Shown here: positions 45,034-54,485 of the stretch, piece after piece
Position numbering within the stretch: position 1 is the stretch's first letter
How the letters are laid out: each line of letters opens with the position of its first letter
DNA from: Methanobacteriota archaeon
GTDB taxonomy: Archaea; Halobacteriota; Methanomicrobia; Methanomicrobiales; Methanospirillaceae
Length of the DNA: 64,000 nt
Assembly: GCA_029547605.1 (NCBI GenBank)
Contig: JAKPPB010000020.1
Location: 62,001-126,000, forward strand
Direction of reading: 5' to 3'
The notes under the pieces: model-generated
What the model was told of the DNA's origin: nothing
The model's database searches: none
What the model saw: the letters and a program-made list of their open reading frames with translations, nothing else
Made by a program: the position numbers and the translations under genes

Positions 45034-45456
45034 ATGACAATCGATACCGAACTCTCGAGGATCGGGATATCGCTTCCGAAAAACCTTCTCGATAAATTCG
45101 ACGAGATAATTAATTACCGAGGGTACTCGTCCCGCTCAGAGGGTATCCGGGACGCCATCCGGAATTACATCACCTATTACAAGTGGATGTCGGACGTCAA
45201 GGGGGAGCGCCAGGGCGTGATCACCATGATCTACGACCATGACCAGAGGAACCTCCTCGCGACCCTCACCGACATCCAGCACGAGTTCATGGGGATCATC
45301 CAGGCATCTCTCCACTCTCACGTGACCCATGACAGGTGCCTTGAGGTGGTGCTGGTCAGGGGTGACGGGTCAGAACTCAAGAGCCTTGCGGAGCGGCTCA
45401 TGTCCCAGAAGGGGGTCGAGTCGGTGAAACTGACCACCATCCCGGTGAACGACTAG
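45034..45456 (+). CDS. nikR: nickel-responsive regulator NikR
   Basis: A 140-residue ribbon-helix-helix repressor. Residues ~8-50 are the DNA-binding part ('LSRIGISLPKNLLDKFDE', 'YSSRSEGIRDAIRNYI'). The C-terminal ACT-like domain keeps all four high-affinity nickel ligands with the spacing of E. coli NikR: His83, His94, His96 and Cys102 ('QHEFMG', 'LHSHVTHDRCLEV'). It would control nickel uptake, which matters for hydrogenase and methyl-CoM reductase. GGAGAGG precedes the ATG at 45034, so the in-frame ATG-less extension upstream is not used. Direct repeats surround its TATA box. Confidence 0.93.
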   Translation: MTIDTELSRIGISLPKNLLDKFDEIINYRGYSSRSEGIRDAIRNYITYYKWMSDVKGERQGVITMIYDHDQRNLLATLTDIQHEFMGIIQASLHSHVTHDRCLEVVLVRGDGSELKSLAERLMSQKGVESVKLTTIPVND

Positions 45457-45746
45457 CCTCCCCCCTCACAGCTCTGGTCAGTGTGGGAGATTGCCTCCTG
45501 GAACGCGGTCGCAGAGAGAAGTTCCCGCTCTTTTTTCACCCGCTCCTCCAGATCCTCCTTTGTGCCCCTGGAACGCTCACCCGCAACCCCCGCAGGGACC
45601 AGCTGGTCGACGCGGTAGCGCAGGTGGGTCGAGTCCAGTTCCGCGAATACCCGACCCATCTCGTTTTGCAGGGCGACCACGCGGCCGGTGGTCCCCGTCC
45701 TCGGGTAACGCACCCGCATCCCTATCTCCACTTCGTCAGCCTGCAT
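45453..45746 (-). CDS. DUF2098 family protein
   Basis: A 97-residue protein of a small-domain family found in methanogens and of unknown function. The N-terminal ~55 residues look like a small beta-barrel ('EIGMRVRYPRTGTTGRVVAL', 'FAELDSTHLRYRVDQLVP'), and the C-terminal ~40 are a charged helix. It converges with nikR, their ends overlapping by four bases, and is divergent from ycaO with ~55 bases between starts. Confidence 0.72.
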   Translation of the reverse strand: MQADEVEIGMRVRYPRTGTTGRVVALQNEMGRVFAELDSTHLRYRVDQLVPAGVAGERSRGTKEDLEERVKKERELLSATAFQEAISHTDQSCEGGG

Positions 45747-45801
45747 ACACTCTTCCCCGTGCTTGGAAACTATAAATTTCTTCCCGGCGTTACGGGTATT
45801 G

Positions 45802-46977
45802 ATGGAATGTGAACTGAACCGTGTCGAGAAGCGTTTCTTCCAGGGGACTCACCGGGCGCGTACCCCGGCAGAGACCGTAAAGGTTGCCCGCCCGCTGATG
45901 AAGTCCATCGGGGCCGGCCCGGTCAGAGAGATCACCGGGAGCGACCGCGTGGGAATACCCTGCTGCATTGCCTCCCGCCGCAGGGTGCCCAGGGGGGGGA
46001 CGGGGGTGCATTCTGGGATGGGGGTGGACCTTCCCCTCGCGAGGGTCTCTGCAATGATGGCGGCAATCGAGCGGTTCTCTGGAGAGTATCACGGGGACCG
46101 GATGGAATTTTCCAGTTACGACGAGATTGGGATCGAAGGGGCTGTCGACCCCGAGTCGCTGATCCTCCCACGGCCGCTCGAGAGGGGGGTGAAGCTGCAC
46201 TGGACACCCGCCGCAGACATCATGCACTGCGAGCCGGTCATGGTCCCAAGCAATGCAGTCTTTTTTCCCTACGATACGCTTGGAATGACCATGCCACTCT
46301 TCATGAGCGACCCTTCAGGCCTTGCCAGCGGAAATGTGCGCGAGGAGGCGATCCTCCACGGGCTCCTCGAGCTCCTGGAGCGGGACGCGATGAGCCGTGC
46401 GGAGCGCAGGAGGGACATGGGAACGCGGCTTGAGATCGACACCGAAGGACCGTCCCGGGTTCTCATTGAGAAGTTTGCTGCTGCGGGGATCGCCATCCAC
46501 CTCTGGCTCCTCGAAGGAAAGACGAGAGTCCCGGTCGTCGCAGCAGCCGCAGACGACCAGGCCGTAAAAGACCCCGCGCTCCTCATGATGGGTTCGGGAT
46601 GCCACCCCGACCCCGAGATCGCGGCAGCCAGGGCGCTGACAGATGTGGCATTCAGCCGTGCCGCGTATCTCCGCGAAAGGACGACCGAATCCCCCCGCGA
46701 GATGCTCCTTGCACGGGCCGGGTACGACAGGATGAAGCGGATTAACAGGGAGTGGTTTGCCGATGCCCCGGCGACCCCGATCTCCTCTCTCCCTGATGTG
46801 AGTTCCCAATGGATCGACGAGGACATCTCGCTCATCCTTGAAGACCTCCGTTCACGCGTTGACCGGGTGTGCGTGGTCGATCTCCCAAGGACACCGGTTC
46901 CCGTCGTCAGGGTGGTGGTCCCCGGCCTCGAGGTCTCGCACCTTCACAAGGACAGGGTCGCAGTGAGGAAAGGATAG
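45802..46977 (+). CDS. ycaO: YcaO-type protein (McrA thioglycine formation, methanogenesis marker)
   Basis: A 391-residue YcaO-domain protein. The ATP-binding acidic segments are visible in 'MMAAIERFSGEYHG' (about residues 85-98) and 'ILHGLLELLERDAMSR' (about 185-200), and 'GSGCHPDPEIAAARALTDVAFSRAA' follows near 275. In methanogens YcaO works with TfuA to convert a backbone amide glycine of methyl-CoM reductase subunit A to thioglycine. No tfuA gene is adjacent here. The ATG at 45802 starts the homologous region; an in-frame extension of 13 codons upstream is unlikely. Confidence 0.88.
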   Translation: MECELNRVEKRFFQGTHRARTPAETVKVARPLMKSIGAGPVREITGSDRVGIPCCIASRRRVPRGGTGVHSGMGVDLPLARVSAMMAAIERFSGEYHGDRMEFSSYDEIGIEGAVDPESLILPRPLERGVKLHWTPAADIMHCEPVMVPSNAVFFPYDTLGMTMPLFMSDPSGLASGNVREEAILHGLLELLERDAMSRAERRRDMGTRLEIDTEGPSRVLIEKFAAAGIAIHLWLLEGKTRVPVVAAAADDQAVKDPALLMMGSGCHPDPEIAAARALTDVAFSRAAYLRERTTESPREMLLARAGYDRMKRINREWFADAPATPISSLPDVSSQWIDEDISLILEDLRSRVDRVCVVDLPRTPVPVVRVVVPGLEVSHLHKDRVAVRKG

Positions 46978-46992
46978 CGCTCGCACGACCCT

Positions 46993-47973
46993 TCAGATCA
47001 TCACTCTCTTGAGGAGCCTGGCGACCCTCTTTGTACTCTCCCGCGGGGGTGTCTCCGGCATCTCCGGCGACCTCCCCTCTTTCAGCACGGCAAGGATCTG
47101 GGCGATCGCGTCCCCAAGCGAGGGGCCATACCCTCCTTCGAGGACCAGTGCCAGGGGTCCGGGGCTCGCGTCCCTGATGATTGCAGCAAGGAGCCCGAAA
47201 TCTTCCGGAGAGAGCCGCATCGACCCCTTGGGGTCGTCGTCCAGGGGGTCCTGGCCCGCCGATACGATCACCACGTCCGGGTGGAAATGGGAGAGTGCGT
47301 CTGCAAACACCTCTGAGAAGATGAGGGCGTAATCGCCGATCCCTCCCCCGGCGGAAAGGGGGGCGTTCAGCGTAAGACCCCTTCCCCTCCCCTCTCCGAT
47401 CTCGTCGATCCAGCCGCTCCAGGGGAAGACGTTCTGCTGGTGGATCGAACAGAAGAGAACACGGTCGCTCTGGTAGAATATCTTCTGGGTGCCGTTCCCG
47501 TGGTGGAGGTCCCAGTCGACGATGGCGACCCGGTCGACCTGTTCCAGGGCCCAGGCCGCCGCCACCGCTGCGTTGTTGAAGAGGCAGAACCCCATTGCCC
47601 GGTCCGGCTCGGCATGGTGGCCAGGGGGGCGTACCAGGGCAAAGCAGTGCTCACCCTCCAGCGCAAGTCGTGTTGCGGCGATCGCCGACCCGGCCGCGTA
47701 GAGCGCAACCTGGTAGGAGTCTTCGGTGATGTAGGTGTCCATGTCCAGGTAGCGCCGGCCTCCGTACCCGCACAGTTCCTCGATCATCCGGATGTGCCGG
47801 GGGTGGTGCACGCGTGCCAGGTCGTCGTACGTCGCCTCTTCGACGGGCCTGACGGAAAAGTGCGGCGGGATGCACTCCATTGCCCGGGTCAGGCGCCGGC
47901 TGTTCTCATCGTGCCAGCCCAGGTCGTGGCGGGTGAACTCATCTCCAAAAATGACGGAGCACCGGGGTGCCAT
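46993..47973 (-). CDS. histone deacetylase family hydrolase
   Basis: A 326-residue arginase-fold hydrolase of the class II HDAC/acetylpolyamine amidohydrolase family. The active site shows 'VRPPGHHAEPDRAMGFCLFNNAA' (His-His pair near residue 121), zinc ligands in 'DWDLHHGNG' (about 152-160) and Asp in 'SAGQDPLDDDP' (about 235), with 'LEGGYGPSLG' near the end. The substrate may be acetyl-lysine, polyamines or another amide. It is immediately downstream of aglB, with one stop and one start adjacent (47973/47974), so they are likely co-transcribed. Confidence 0.9.
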   Translation of the reverse strand: MAPRCSVIFGDEFTRHDLGWHDENSRRLTRAMECIPPHFSVRPVEEATYDDLARVHHPRHIRMIEELCGYGGRRYLDMDTYITEDSYQVALYAAGSAIAATRLALEGEHCFALVRPPGHHAEPDRAMGFCLFNNAAVAAAWALEQVDRVAIVDWDLHHGNGTQKIFYQSDRVLFCSIHQQNVFPWSGWIDEIGEGRGRGLTLNAPLSAGGGIGDYALIFSEVFADALSHFHPDVVIVSAGQDPLDDDPKGSMRLSPEDFGLLAAIIRDASPGPLALVLEGGYGPSLGDAIAQILAVLKEGRSPEMPETPPRESTKRVARLLKRVMI

Positions 47974-50643
47974 TCACCCGACCTGCAGTCCCCGCATGAC
48001 CGCTTCTTCGGGGACGTCGATCTCCCTTCCGGTGCCCTCGATCCGGTACCTGCCCACTGCCTTCACGTCGTAGGGGTTACCTGTGGTCGAGTAGGGGACG
48101 ATGAACTCCCCGTCAATGCTTGCCTGCCGGTACGTGAACTTTCTCCCTGTGTTGCCCACCAGGTCAAGGGCGATGATTCCATTGCCCTGGATCCGAGCGC
48201 CCGGCACGTACTCGAACACCTTCACGTACCTGATGTCCCAGCCTGCACCTGGCGGGACGACGTTGGTGGGGGACTCGTGCACCAGGCGATAGTGCCGAAG
48301 CGCAGGGACCATGTCGATGGGGGTGAGGAGGTTCGAGGAGAGGACCATCGCCCTCGTTCCGGGTGCCGCCTTCTGGTTGTATGCATCAGCGGCCGCCCTT
48401 GCAACCGCAGTCTCCATCAGCTGCGCCACCTTTGCAACCGGGTAGGAAGACAGCCTGTCGTCCACCTCTACGTAGTAAGCCTGCCCTCCTGTGATCATTG
48501 AGCCGTCGAAGTTATGGAGCCGGGCAATCATGGTGTTGAAATACGATGCATCATAGAGAGAGACTGCGCTGTAGGCACCCTGGGGGCCTTCTTCCGGTGC
48601 AAGCACGGTCTTGACATAGGGGGACTGGCCCGCGCTCGAGTTGTACCAGGTCGCCATCGCCCAGAACTTTCCGCTCGACATCTCGATGTCGGTGACGACG
48701 TAGCGGGTTCCCTTTGCATCCGCGATGCGATTGCTTTCATCCTCTGACTGGGACATGAAATAGGCCGCTGCTCCATCGGGGCCATACACTCCCGCCTGGA
48801 AGGGATTTGCATTTGGGATCCTCTTTGCGATATAGGTGATCAGGTGGCCATAGTCCCACCAGGACATGACACCATACGACTCCGCGGGATACTCGAACGT
48901 GTCCTTATCGTAGATGCGGAGATACTCGACGCCCGGATCAGGGGTATCCGTCTCCATCCACTCCAGGGACTCCCTCCAGTCAGGGTTCATCCGGATGCCT
49001 CCCGAAGACGCAACGGCATACTCGTACTGGACTGATCCCACAGCAAAGAGGAGGGCACATGCACAGAAAAATGCGGCGACGAGGATGTGCACGTACCTGA
49101 TGCGGCTTTTCGGTACTGCCTTTTTCGAAGCCTGCTCTGGCTTTTCAGCGCCTTTTTGTGCCTGTTCCGGTTTCTTCCCGGCCTTCTTTCCCTTTCCTTT
49201 CTCGGCCTTGAGAGTGGCTTTTGGCTCTTCTTTTAGGGGTTCCCCATCGGGCTCTTTCTTTGGCTCCCTTGCGGTCACCCTCCTGCCCATCGCGCAGATG
49301 TCGGGCCATGCCCGGTTAAGGAAGAAACCAAGGCAGATACCCCCAAGGAGAGCGATGTTCACGGCAAGGTAATACTCGTAGCGTACCTGCCGGAACGCGG
49401 CGACAATGATGAACATGGACCAGACGAGGACAAATATGTGCTCAGGCCGGTATTCCTTCCAGCTCCTGTACAGGAGGACGAGTGCGCCTGCCGCCATCAG
49501 GATCAGGCCGAAGTTGAATACTCCCCACGCCTCTTCGATCGACCATGGCCGGGCCTCCTGGACAGTCTTTGCAAATGGATTGAATCCGAAGAACACCTCG
49601 ATGCCGTTAATAAAAGATCCGTACATTCCGGGAACGAAGAGGAACAGGCCCAGGAACGCGATAAAGCCAAGGCCGATAATCGAGATCGGGTAGAGGATCC
49701 TGCTCTTTCCTTTTAAATACCGGGCAAGCAGATAGAGAACCCAGGTCCCTACGACAAGGAGCATGTATGAGACCGGGTGGACAAGGGTATAAAGATAGAA
49801 ACCGAACCCCTCGTCGAACCCGCTGGAAATGATGCTGACCGCGAAAGAGAGGACCGCTGCAAGACCGAATGAGAAGGTATTGAGGAGGACGAGGTACTCC
49901 CCAGCTTTTCCATGGTAAAAATCGACAACGCTTATGAAAATTGTTGAAAGCGCGACGATGAACGCAAACAGAATCATCGTCGACATGGTGAGGAATCCAA
50001 GGAAATAGCTGATTCCCGCAAGAGATGAGAGAAGTATTGCACTCATCCATGTTTCTTTATTTTTAAAGTCGACAGTATGCTCCCTGAAATAGACAAGAGC
50101 ATAGATGTACGCAATGCAGAAGAGGGTACTGAACAACACTTCCGCAATGTGGTGGTCCAGGTATCCTGCAAGTGCCCTAAAGAAGTATTGTCCTCCGACA
50201 ACTGCAATCAGGAATGCTGCGAAGAGCCCTGCTTTCCAATCGGAAATTTTACGGACAAGAATGAACATGACGGGGACCATTATGGCCGCCATCAGCGGGG
50301 GGATCCACAATGCAACAGAAGTTATCTCATTCCTATTTGCGGCGCCGGCTATCATCACGAAAGTCGTCGTAATCCAGGTGAAGAGGGGGCCCCATGGGAC
50401 ATCCTGGCCGAATGGATACAGGGACATCGCTTCAAACCATGAATATGCAGGATAGTTCGCAAGCATCTGCTCGACCTGGCGGAGGTTGTACATCGGGTCG
50501 TCTGATGCGACGATGTTGAGGATATCTGTATTCAGGGTAAGGAGGGGGAGTACCCGGATCCAGAGGGTGAAGATAGTCAGAAATAAAATTATTGTGCATA
50601 AAATGACCAATTGGTAATTTTTCAGCCCATTGAATTTGTTCAT
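47974..50643 (-). CDS. aglB: oligosaccharyltransferase AglB (STT3 family)
   Basis: An 889-residue membrane enzyme that moves a lipid-linked oligosaccharide onto Asn of N-X-S/T sites outside the cell. About a dozen transmembrane segments fill residues 11-460, with the first external-loop acidic motif 'VASDDPMYN' (Asp48-Asp49). A Lys/Glu/Pro-rich loop (about 445-510) follows, then one more membrane segment and a soluble domain with the signature 'WWDYG' near residue 594. The Lys-rich insertion before the last membrane segment is longer than I would expect. It stands at the edge of the AT-rich glycan island. Confidence 0.96.
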   Translation of the reverse strand: MNKFNGLKNYQLVILCTIILFLTIFTLWIRVLPLLTLNTDILNIVASDDPMYNLRQVEQMLANYPAYSWFEAMSLYPFGQDVPWGPLFTWITTTFVMIAGAANRNEITSVALWIPPLMAAIMVPVMFILVRKISDWKAGLFAAFLIAVVGGQYFFRALAGYLDHHIAEVLFSTLFCIAYIYALVYFREHTVDFKNKETWMSAILLSSLAGISYFLGFLTMSTMILFAFIVALSTIFISVVDFYHGKAGEYLVLLNTFSFGLAAVLSFAVSIISSGFDEGFGFYLYTLVHPVSYMLLVVGTWVLYLLARYLKGKSRILYPISIIGLGFIAFLGLFLFVPGMYGSFINGIEVFFGFNPFAKTVQEARPWSIEEAWGVFNFGLILMAAGALVLLYRSWKEYRPEHIFVLVWSMFIIVAAFRQVRYEYYLAVNIALLGGICLGFFLNRAWPDICAMGRRVTAREPKKEPDGEPLKEEPKATLKAEKGKGKKAGKKPEQAQKGAEKPEQASKKAVPKSRIRYVHILVAAFFCACALLFAVGSVQYEYAVASSGGIRMNPDWRESLEWMETDTPDPGVEYLRIYDKDTFEYPAESYGVMSWWDYGHLITYIAKRIPNANPFQAGVYGPDGAAAYFMSQSEDESNRIADAKGTRYVVTDIEMSSGKFWAMATWYNSSAGQSPYVKTVLAPEEGPQGAYSAVSLYDASYFNTMIARLHNFDGSMITGGQAYYVEVDDRLSSYPVAKVAQLMETAVARAAADAYNQKAAPGTRAMVLSSNLLTPIDMVPALRHYRLVHESPTNVVPPGAGWDIRYVKVFEYVPGARIQGNGIIALDLVGNTGRKFTYRQASIDGEFIVPYSTTGNPYDVKAVGRYRIEGTGREIDVPEEAVMRGLQVG

Positions 50644-50779
50644 GGTAGTTACCTTGAATATTATTGGATTATTCTAAGCATATTAGTATTTATTAATCAA
50701 TATCAGAGTAAAATCATAGAAATATTTTGGATAAAATGAGATAACTACTAATTATCCGAATACATACTTCAATTAATTA
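50644..50779. promoter_or_regulatory. divergent AT-rich promoter region, composition boundary
   Basis: 136 very AT-rich bases between aglB (minus) and the glycosyltransferase gene (plus), with several TATA-like stretches in both directions, for example 'tattagtatttatta' near 50680-50695. Base composition changes here from GC-rich (aglB side) to strongly AT-rich. Confidence 0.45.
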
Positions 50780-51976
50780 ATGCATGGAATTGATAACCCC
50801 CCCGTTTCACATAGGAAAAAAGTCTTATTCCTCGCTTCATGGTTTCCAAATAAAGAGGATAGATATTCAGGCATTTTTATTAAAAGACATGCTCAAGCAG
50901 TTTCAAAATATTGTGCTGTCTCAGTCCTTTACATTCACTTTACTAAAAATAATATCCCTAAAGAAATTGACATTCATATCGAAGATGGTATTACTATAAT
51001 ACGGATTTATATCGGAGGAATAGGACAAAAGTCCATTATTCTAAAAATTCTCTCGTTTATTTTTTGGAAAAACGGAATCTTTTTTGTTTTAAAAGGATTA
51101 AAAAAAGTTTTCAAATGTACTGGAACCCCGGATATTGTCCACCTCAATGTCATTTTACCCGCGGGGATGTTAGCCTTATTTTTAAAATATTTTTTCCAAA
51201 TACCCTATGTTATAACAGAGCATACGAATCCATTCAGCATTTTTCTATCTAACCCCATAAAGCGATTCTTATCGAAATTAATTCTGAAAAATTCTAAACA
51301 TATAATGCCAGTCTCAATTTTTTTACAAAATTCAATAAATTCATTCTATAGAACGTATAAATATTCTGTAATCCCAAATGTAGTAAATACCGACTTATTC
51401 ACACCAAAAGGTGAAATCCGGAAAATTAATGATAAAAAAGTAATGCTACACGTTTCAAGATTAAATGACCAATTAAAAAACATTTCTGGCATTTTGGATG
51501 CTGTTTGGTTGCTTTCGAAAGGGAGAGATGATTTTGTATTAATTATTATTGGTGATGGGAATGATAGGGAGAGATTAGAATTAAAAGCTAATCAGTTGGA
51601 AATTAATCGAAAATTTGTGTTTTTTTTGGGAAATAAAACTGATGAAGAACTTGCATGCTATATGCGTAATTCAAATTTTTTTATATTGAATAGCAGAGAA
51701 GAAACGTTTTGTGTGGTTTGTATTGAGGCATTATCTTCAGGAATTCCTATTATCGCCACTAAATGCGGAGCTCCGGAAGAGTACATTACATCTCAAATGG
51801 GTCTCCTTATTCCTGTAGATGATTCGGTAGCGCTTGTAGATTCATTAAATTATATGCTTGATAATTATCAAAAATATTCACCTGATGAATTACATAATAC
51901 TATAAAAATAAAATTTGGATCTGACTTTGTTGGTAATCAATATTATTCTATATATTTATCAATAATTGAAAAATGA
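50780..51976 (+). CDS. family 4-like (GT-B) glycosyltransferase
   Basis: A 398-residue GT-B enzyme with no clear membrane segment. The N-terminal half has 'VLFLASWFPNKEDRYSGIFIKRHAQAV', seen here in part near residues 14-40, and 'HLNVILPAGMLALFLK' (about 117). The C-terminal half has the nucleotide-sugar motifs 'MLHVSRLNDQLKNISGILDAV' and the E-x7-E segment 'EETFCVVCIEALSSGIPIIA' (about 309-328). It would add a sugar during glycan assembly; donor and acceptor are unknown. The gene is AT-rich and overlaps the end of the converging capsule-type gene by 18 bases. Confidence 0.88.
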   Translation: MHGIDNPPVSHRKKVLFLASWFPNKEDRYSGIFIKRHAQAVSKYCAVSVLYIHFTKNNIPKEIDIHIEDGITIIRIYIGGIGQKSIILKILSFIFWKNGIFFVLKGLKKVFKCTGTPDIVHLNVILPAGMLALFLKYFFQIPYVITEHTNPFSIFLSNPIKRFLSKLILKNSKHIMPVSIFLQNSINSFYRTYKYSVIPNVVNTDLFTPKGEIRKINDKKVMLHVSRLNDQLKNISGILDAVWLLSKGRDDFVLIIIGDGNDRERLELKANQLEINRKFVFFLGNKTDEELACYMRNSNFFILNSREETFCVVCIEALSSGIPIIATKCGAPEEYITSQMGLLIPVDDSVALVDSLNYMLDNYQKYSPDELHNTIKIKFGSDFVGNQYYSIYLSIIEK

Positions 51977-53386
51977 AGAAGTATTATTGATGTGATTTTT
52001 AATAAATTTTGATAGCATCTCAACGTTGCCGTTTTTATAAAAATCTTGATAATTGAAAACAATCGATGAATTTAGCAAGTCTAATGTTGATTTGCAAAGA
52101 TAATTCGAAATATCATTTTTACAACAATTTTGAATTTCTACATTAGTCAATATTGAAAAAAGGTCATTTAAAGTTTCAATATGAATAACACCCGGAAAAT
52201 GATTATAGAATGGTTTACCAAGCGTAATTACGTTTTTATTAAAAAATAATGCTTCAAATCCTACTGTTGAATTAATTGTTAGAATTATATCACAATTATT
52301 AAAAACTTCCTTAGAACTTACAAATGGATCAAACAGAAAAACATTTGGAATTTGGGATAAATTAAACATTTGATTATAGTCATATTGCCCAATATACCCA
52401 GGGTGTTCTTTAATTATTAGACCATAATTAATAGGTAAATTTTTTGCAATATTTCTTATTAATTCATACTGATTATACCCTTCCGGAAATTTTAATAATA
52501 TTTGAGCGTCTTCTGTAAAATGTAAAGGATAATAGATATATTTTCTATTTTCACTAAGTGGTTTTTGAATAGATTTGTAAAAATTTTTTATTTTATTTGT
52601 TTTATATTTTTTTAAAAAAAATTGCTGAGAGACTTTAAGAACGTTGATATTTGTATGTGATGAATAAAATGTTCTTTGATTTTCTTTGTTAAATTTTGCT
52701 ATTTTACATATTTTTCTGATAAGATTAAGAGGATTAATATATTTACGAAAATCAATTTGATTTATTGCATCTGAATCAAAATAAACCTTAGATTGTTTTA
52801 CAAGTCTAGAATAGTGCTCAAAATCTGCTTTTTCTAAATTTGAAAATTTTATTTTCTGTTCCGTAAAGCTACCAAAAAAATCCGTAGTTAATGTAATCCC
52901 ATAATATGGAATGATACTTACTAGATAACTTTTACCTCCCTTTCTTTTTAATATTAAATAAGGAATAATATTATATAATCGATCTTCTCCGAAGGTAAAA
53001 AAAAGATATATCGGATTTTTTGTAAGTATTTCATTAATATTATTAAATATTCGAATGAATTCATTTAACGCTTTATTTTTATTTTTAACATAGAATGAAT
53101 AGAATTCGGGATCAGAAAATATAATTTTCTCAATAGGATATCCTAAAAAATTCTCGATTCTAGATAATTCTTCATATGAAATTTCTGAAGAAATTTTTTT
53201 GTTGTTTTTATTAAAAATACCAAAATATTTTATTTTTTCATTTCGCAGTTTTTTTTGAATAGTTGGTGTACTTGGTCCAATAAAATAAATATCAAAATCA
53301 TTACTGAATACAGGGATCAATTCTTCGAAGAAAGTCAAAGTATTGTACAAATCACCTTGAGATAATAGAATAGTTATCTTTTCCAA
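51959..53386 (-). CDS. capsule polysaccharide synthesis-type protein
   Basis: A 475-residue protein, the most AT-rich gene in the window, coded largely by A/T-ending codons. The C-terminal half resembles the capsule-synthesis/KpsS-like GT-B domain: 'YIYYPLHFTEDAQILLK', 'YGLIIKEHPGYIGQYDY', 'DPFVSSKEVFNNCDIILTIN' and 'STVGFEALFFNKNVITLGK' (about residues 290-410). The N-terminal ~250 residues are weakly conserved and unassigned. It probably transfers a sugar onto a surface glycan. It is the only minus-strand gene in the island, converging with the upstream glycosyltransferase and divergent from pseB. Confidence 0.7.
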   Translation of the reverse strand: MEKITILLSQGDLYNTLTFFEELIPVFSNDFDIYFIGPSTPTIQKKLRNEKIKYFGIFNKNNKKISSEISYEELSRIENFLGYPIEKIIFSDPEFYSFYVKNKNKALNEFIRIFNNINEILTKNPIYLFFTFGEDRLYNIIPYLILKRKGGKSYLVSIIPYYGITLTTDFFGSFTEQKIKFSNLEKADFEHYSRLVKQSKVYFDSDAINQIDFRKYINPLNLIRKICKIAKFNKENQRTFYSSHTNINVLKVSQQFFLKKYKTNKIKNFYKSIQKPLSENRKYIYYPLHFTEDAQILLKFPEGYNQYELIRNIAKNLPINYGLIIKEHPGYIGQYDYNQMFNLSQIPNVFLFDPFVSSKEVFNNCDIILTINSTVGFEALFFNKNVITLGKPFYNHFPGVIHIETLNDLFSILTNVEIQNCCKNDISNYLCKSTLDLLNSSIVFNYQDFYKNGNVEMLSKFIKNHINNTSSFFNY

Positions 53387-53488
53387 TTTGTCACCTACTA
53401 CCTAATTTTATTTAAGCACTATTAATATCATTTAATCATCGTTTTAAAAAAATATAAATGATTTCAGGGTGTATTAAGAAAAGAGAAA

Positions 53489-54463
53489 ATGTCTGCATTT
53501 TTTGATGGGAAAACAATTTTGATAACAGGAGGCACCGGTTCCTTTGGTCGCATGTTTACCTCCTTACTATTAAAAGAATCAAATCCTGAAAGCATCCGCA
53601 TTTTTTCAAGAGGGGAGTATCTACAATGGGAAATGGAGCAACTGTTTGATGACGAGCGCCTCAGATTCTTTATTGGAGATGTTCGTGATAAAGACCGTCT
53701 ATATCGCGCTTCAGCAGATGCTGATATTATTGTCCATGCTGCAGCACTCAAACAGGTTCCTGCTGCGGAATACAACCCTATCGAAGCAATTAAAACAAAT
53801 ATTGATGGAGCAAGTAACGTCATTGACGCCGCGATTGACAATGAAGTTCAGAGGGTTATGGCAATAAGTACAGATAAGGCAGTCCATCCGGTCAATCTTT
53901 ACGGCGCAACAAAAATGGTCGCTGAAAAATTATTCGTCCAAGGTAATTCCTATGCTGGTGCGAGAAATACAAGATTTGCATGTACTCGTTATGGGAATGT
54001 CGTTGGAAGCAGAGGAAGCATTATCCCGCTTTTCCTGAAACAGAAAGAGAATGGTATCCTCACTATTACGGACCAGAGGATGACACGGTTCTGGTTGACC
54101 CTGGAGCAAGGGGCTGAATTTGTGATGAAATGTATTGAATTAATGAAGGGTGGAGAGATATTTATTCCAAAAATCCCGAGTATGCGAATTATCGATCTTG
54201 CAAAAACAATCGCTCCAGATGCCAAATTAAAAGATATAGGTATCCGACCTGGAGAGAAATTGCATGAAGTCCTCATAACTGAAGATGAGGCTCGTCATGC
54301 AAGAGATTTTGGGCGATATTATGTTATTGAGCCCGAGCTAAAATATTGGCAGGAGACGCCTATTAATGGGGGTAAGAAATTACCGGATGGATTCCGATAT
54401 ACAAGTGATATGAATAAGGACTGGATATCTTCAGATGACTTGCAGAGAATGATAAATATTTAA
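53489..54463 (+). CDS. pseB: UDP-GlcNAc 4,6-dehydratase (inverting), PseB type
   Basis: A 324-residue short-chain dehydrogenase/reductase of the PseB/FlaA1 type. The NADP-binding motif is 'TILITGGTGSFGRMF' (about residues 9-23) and the catalytic segment 'AISTDKAVHPVNLYGATKMVAEKL' is split around residues 124-147, with Asp, Lys and Tyr as in PseB. It makes UDP-2-acetamido-2,6-dideoxy-beta-L-arabino-hexos-4-ulose, the entry step to pseudaminic acid. It starts the plus-strand run of nine or more nonulosonate genes and is followed by the methylase after 22 bases. Confidence 0.92.
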   Translation: MSAFFDGKTILITGGTGSFGRMFTSLLLKESNPESIRIFSRGEYLQWEMEQLFDDERLRFFIGDVRDKDRLYRASADADIIVHAAALKQVPAAEYNPIEAIKTNIDGASNVIDAAIDNEVQRVMAISTDKAVHPVNLYGATKMVAEKLFVQGNSYAGARNTRFACTRYGNVVGSRGSIIPLFLKQKENGILTITDQRMTRFWLTLEQGAEFVMKCIELMKGGEIFIPKIPSMRIIDLAKTIAPDAKLKDIGIRPGEKLHEVLITEDEARHARDFGRYYVIEPELKYWQETPINGGKKLPDGFRYTSDMNKDWISSDDLQRMINI

Positions 54464-54485
54464 AATGTCAATTTATTGAGCATTA

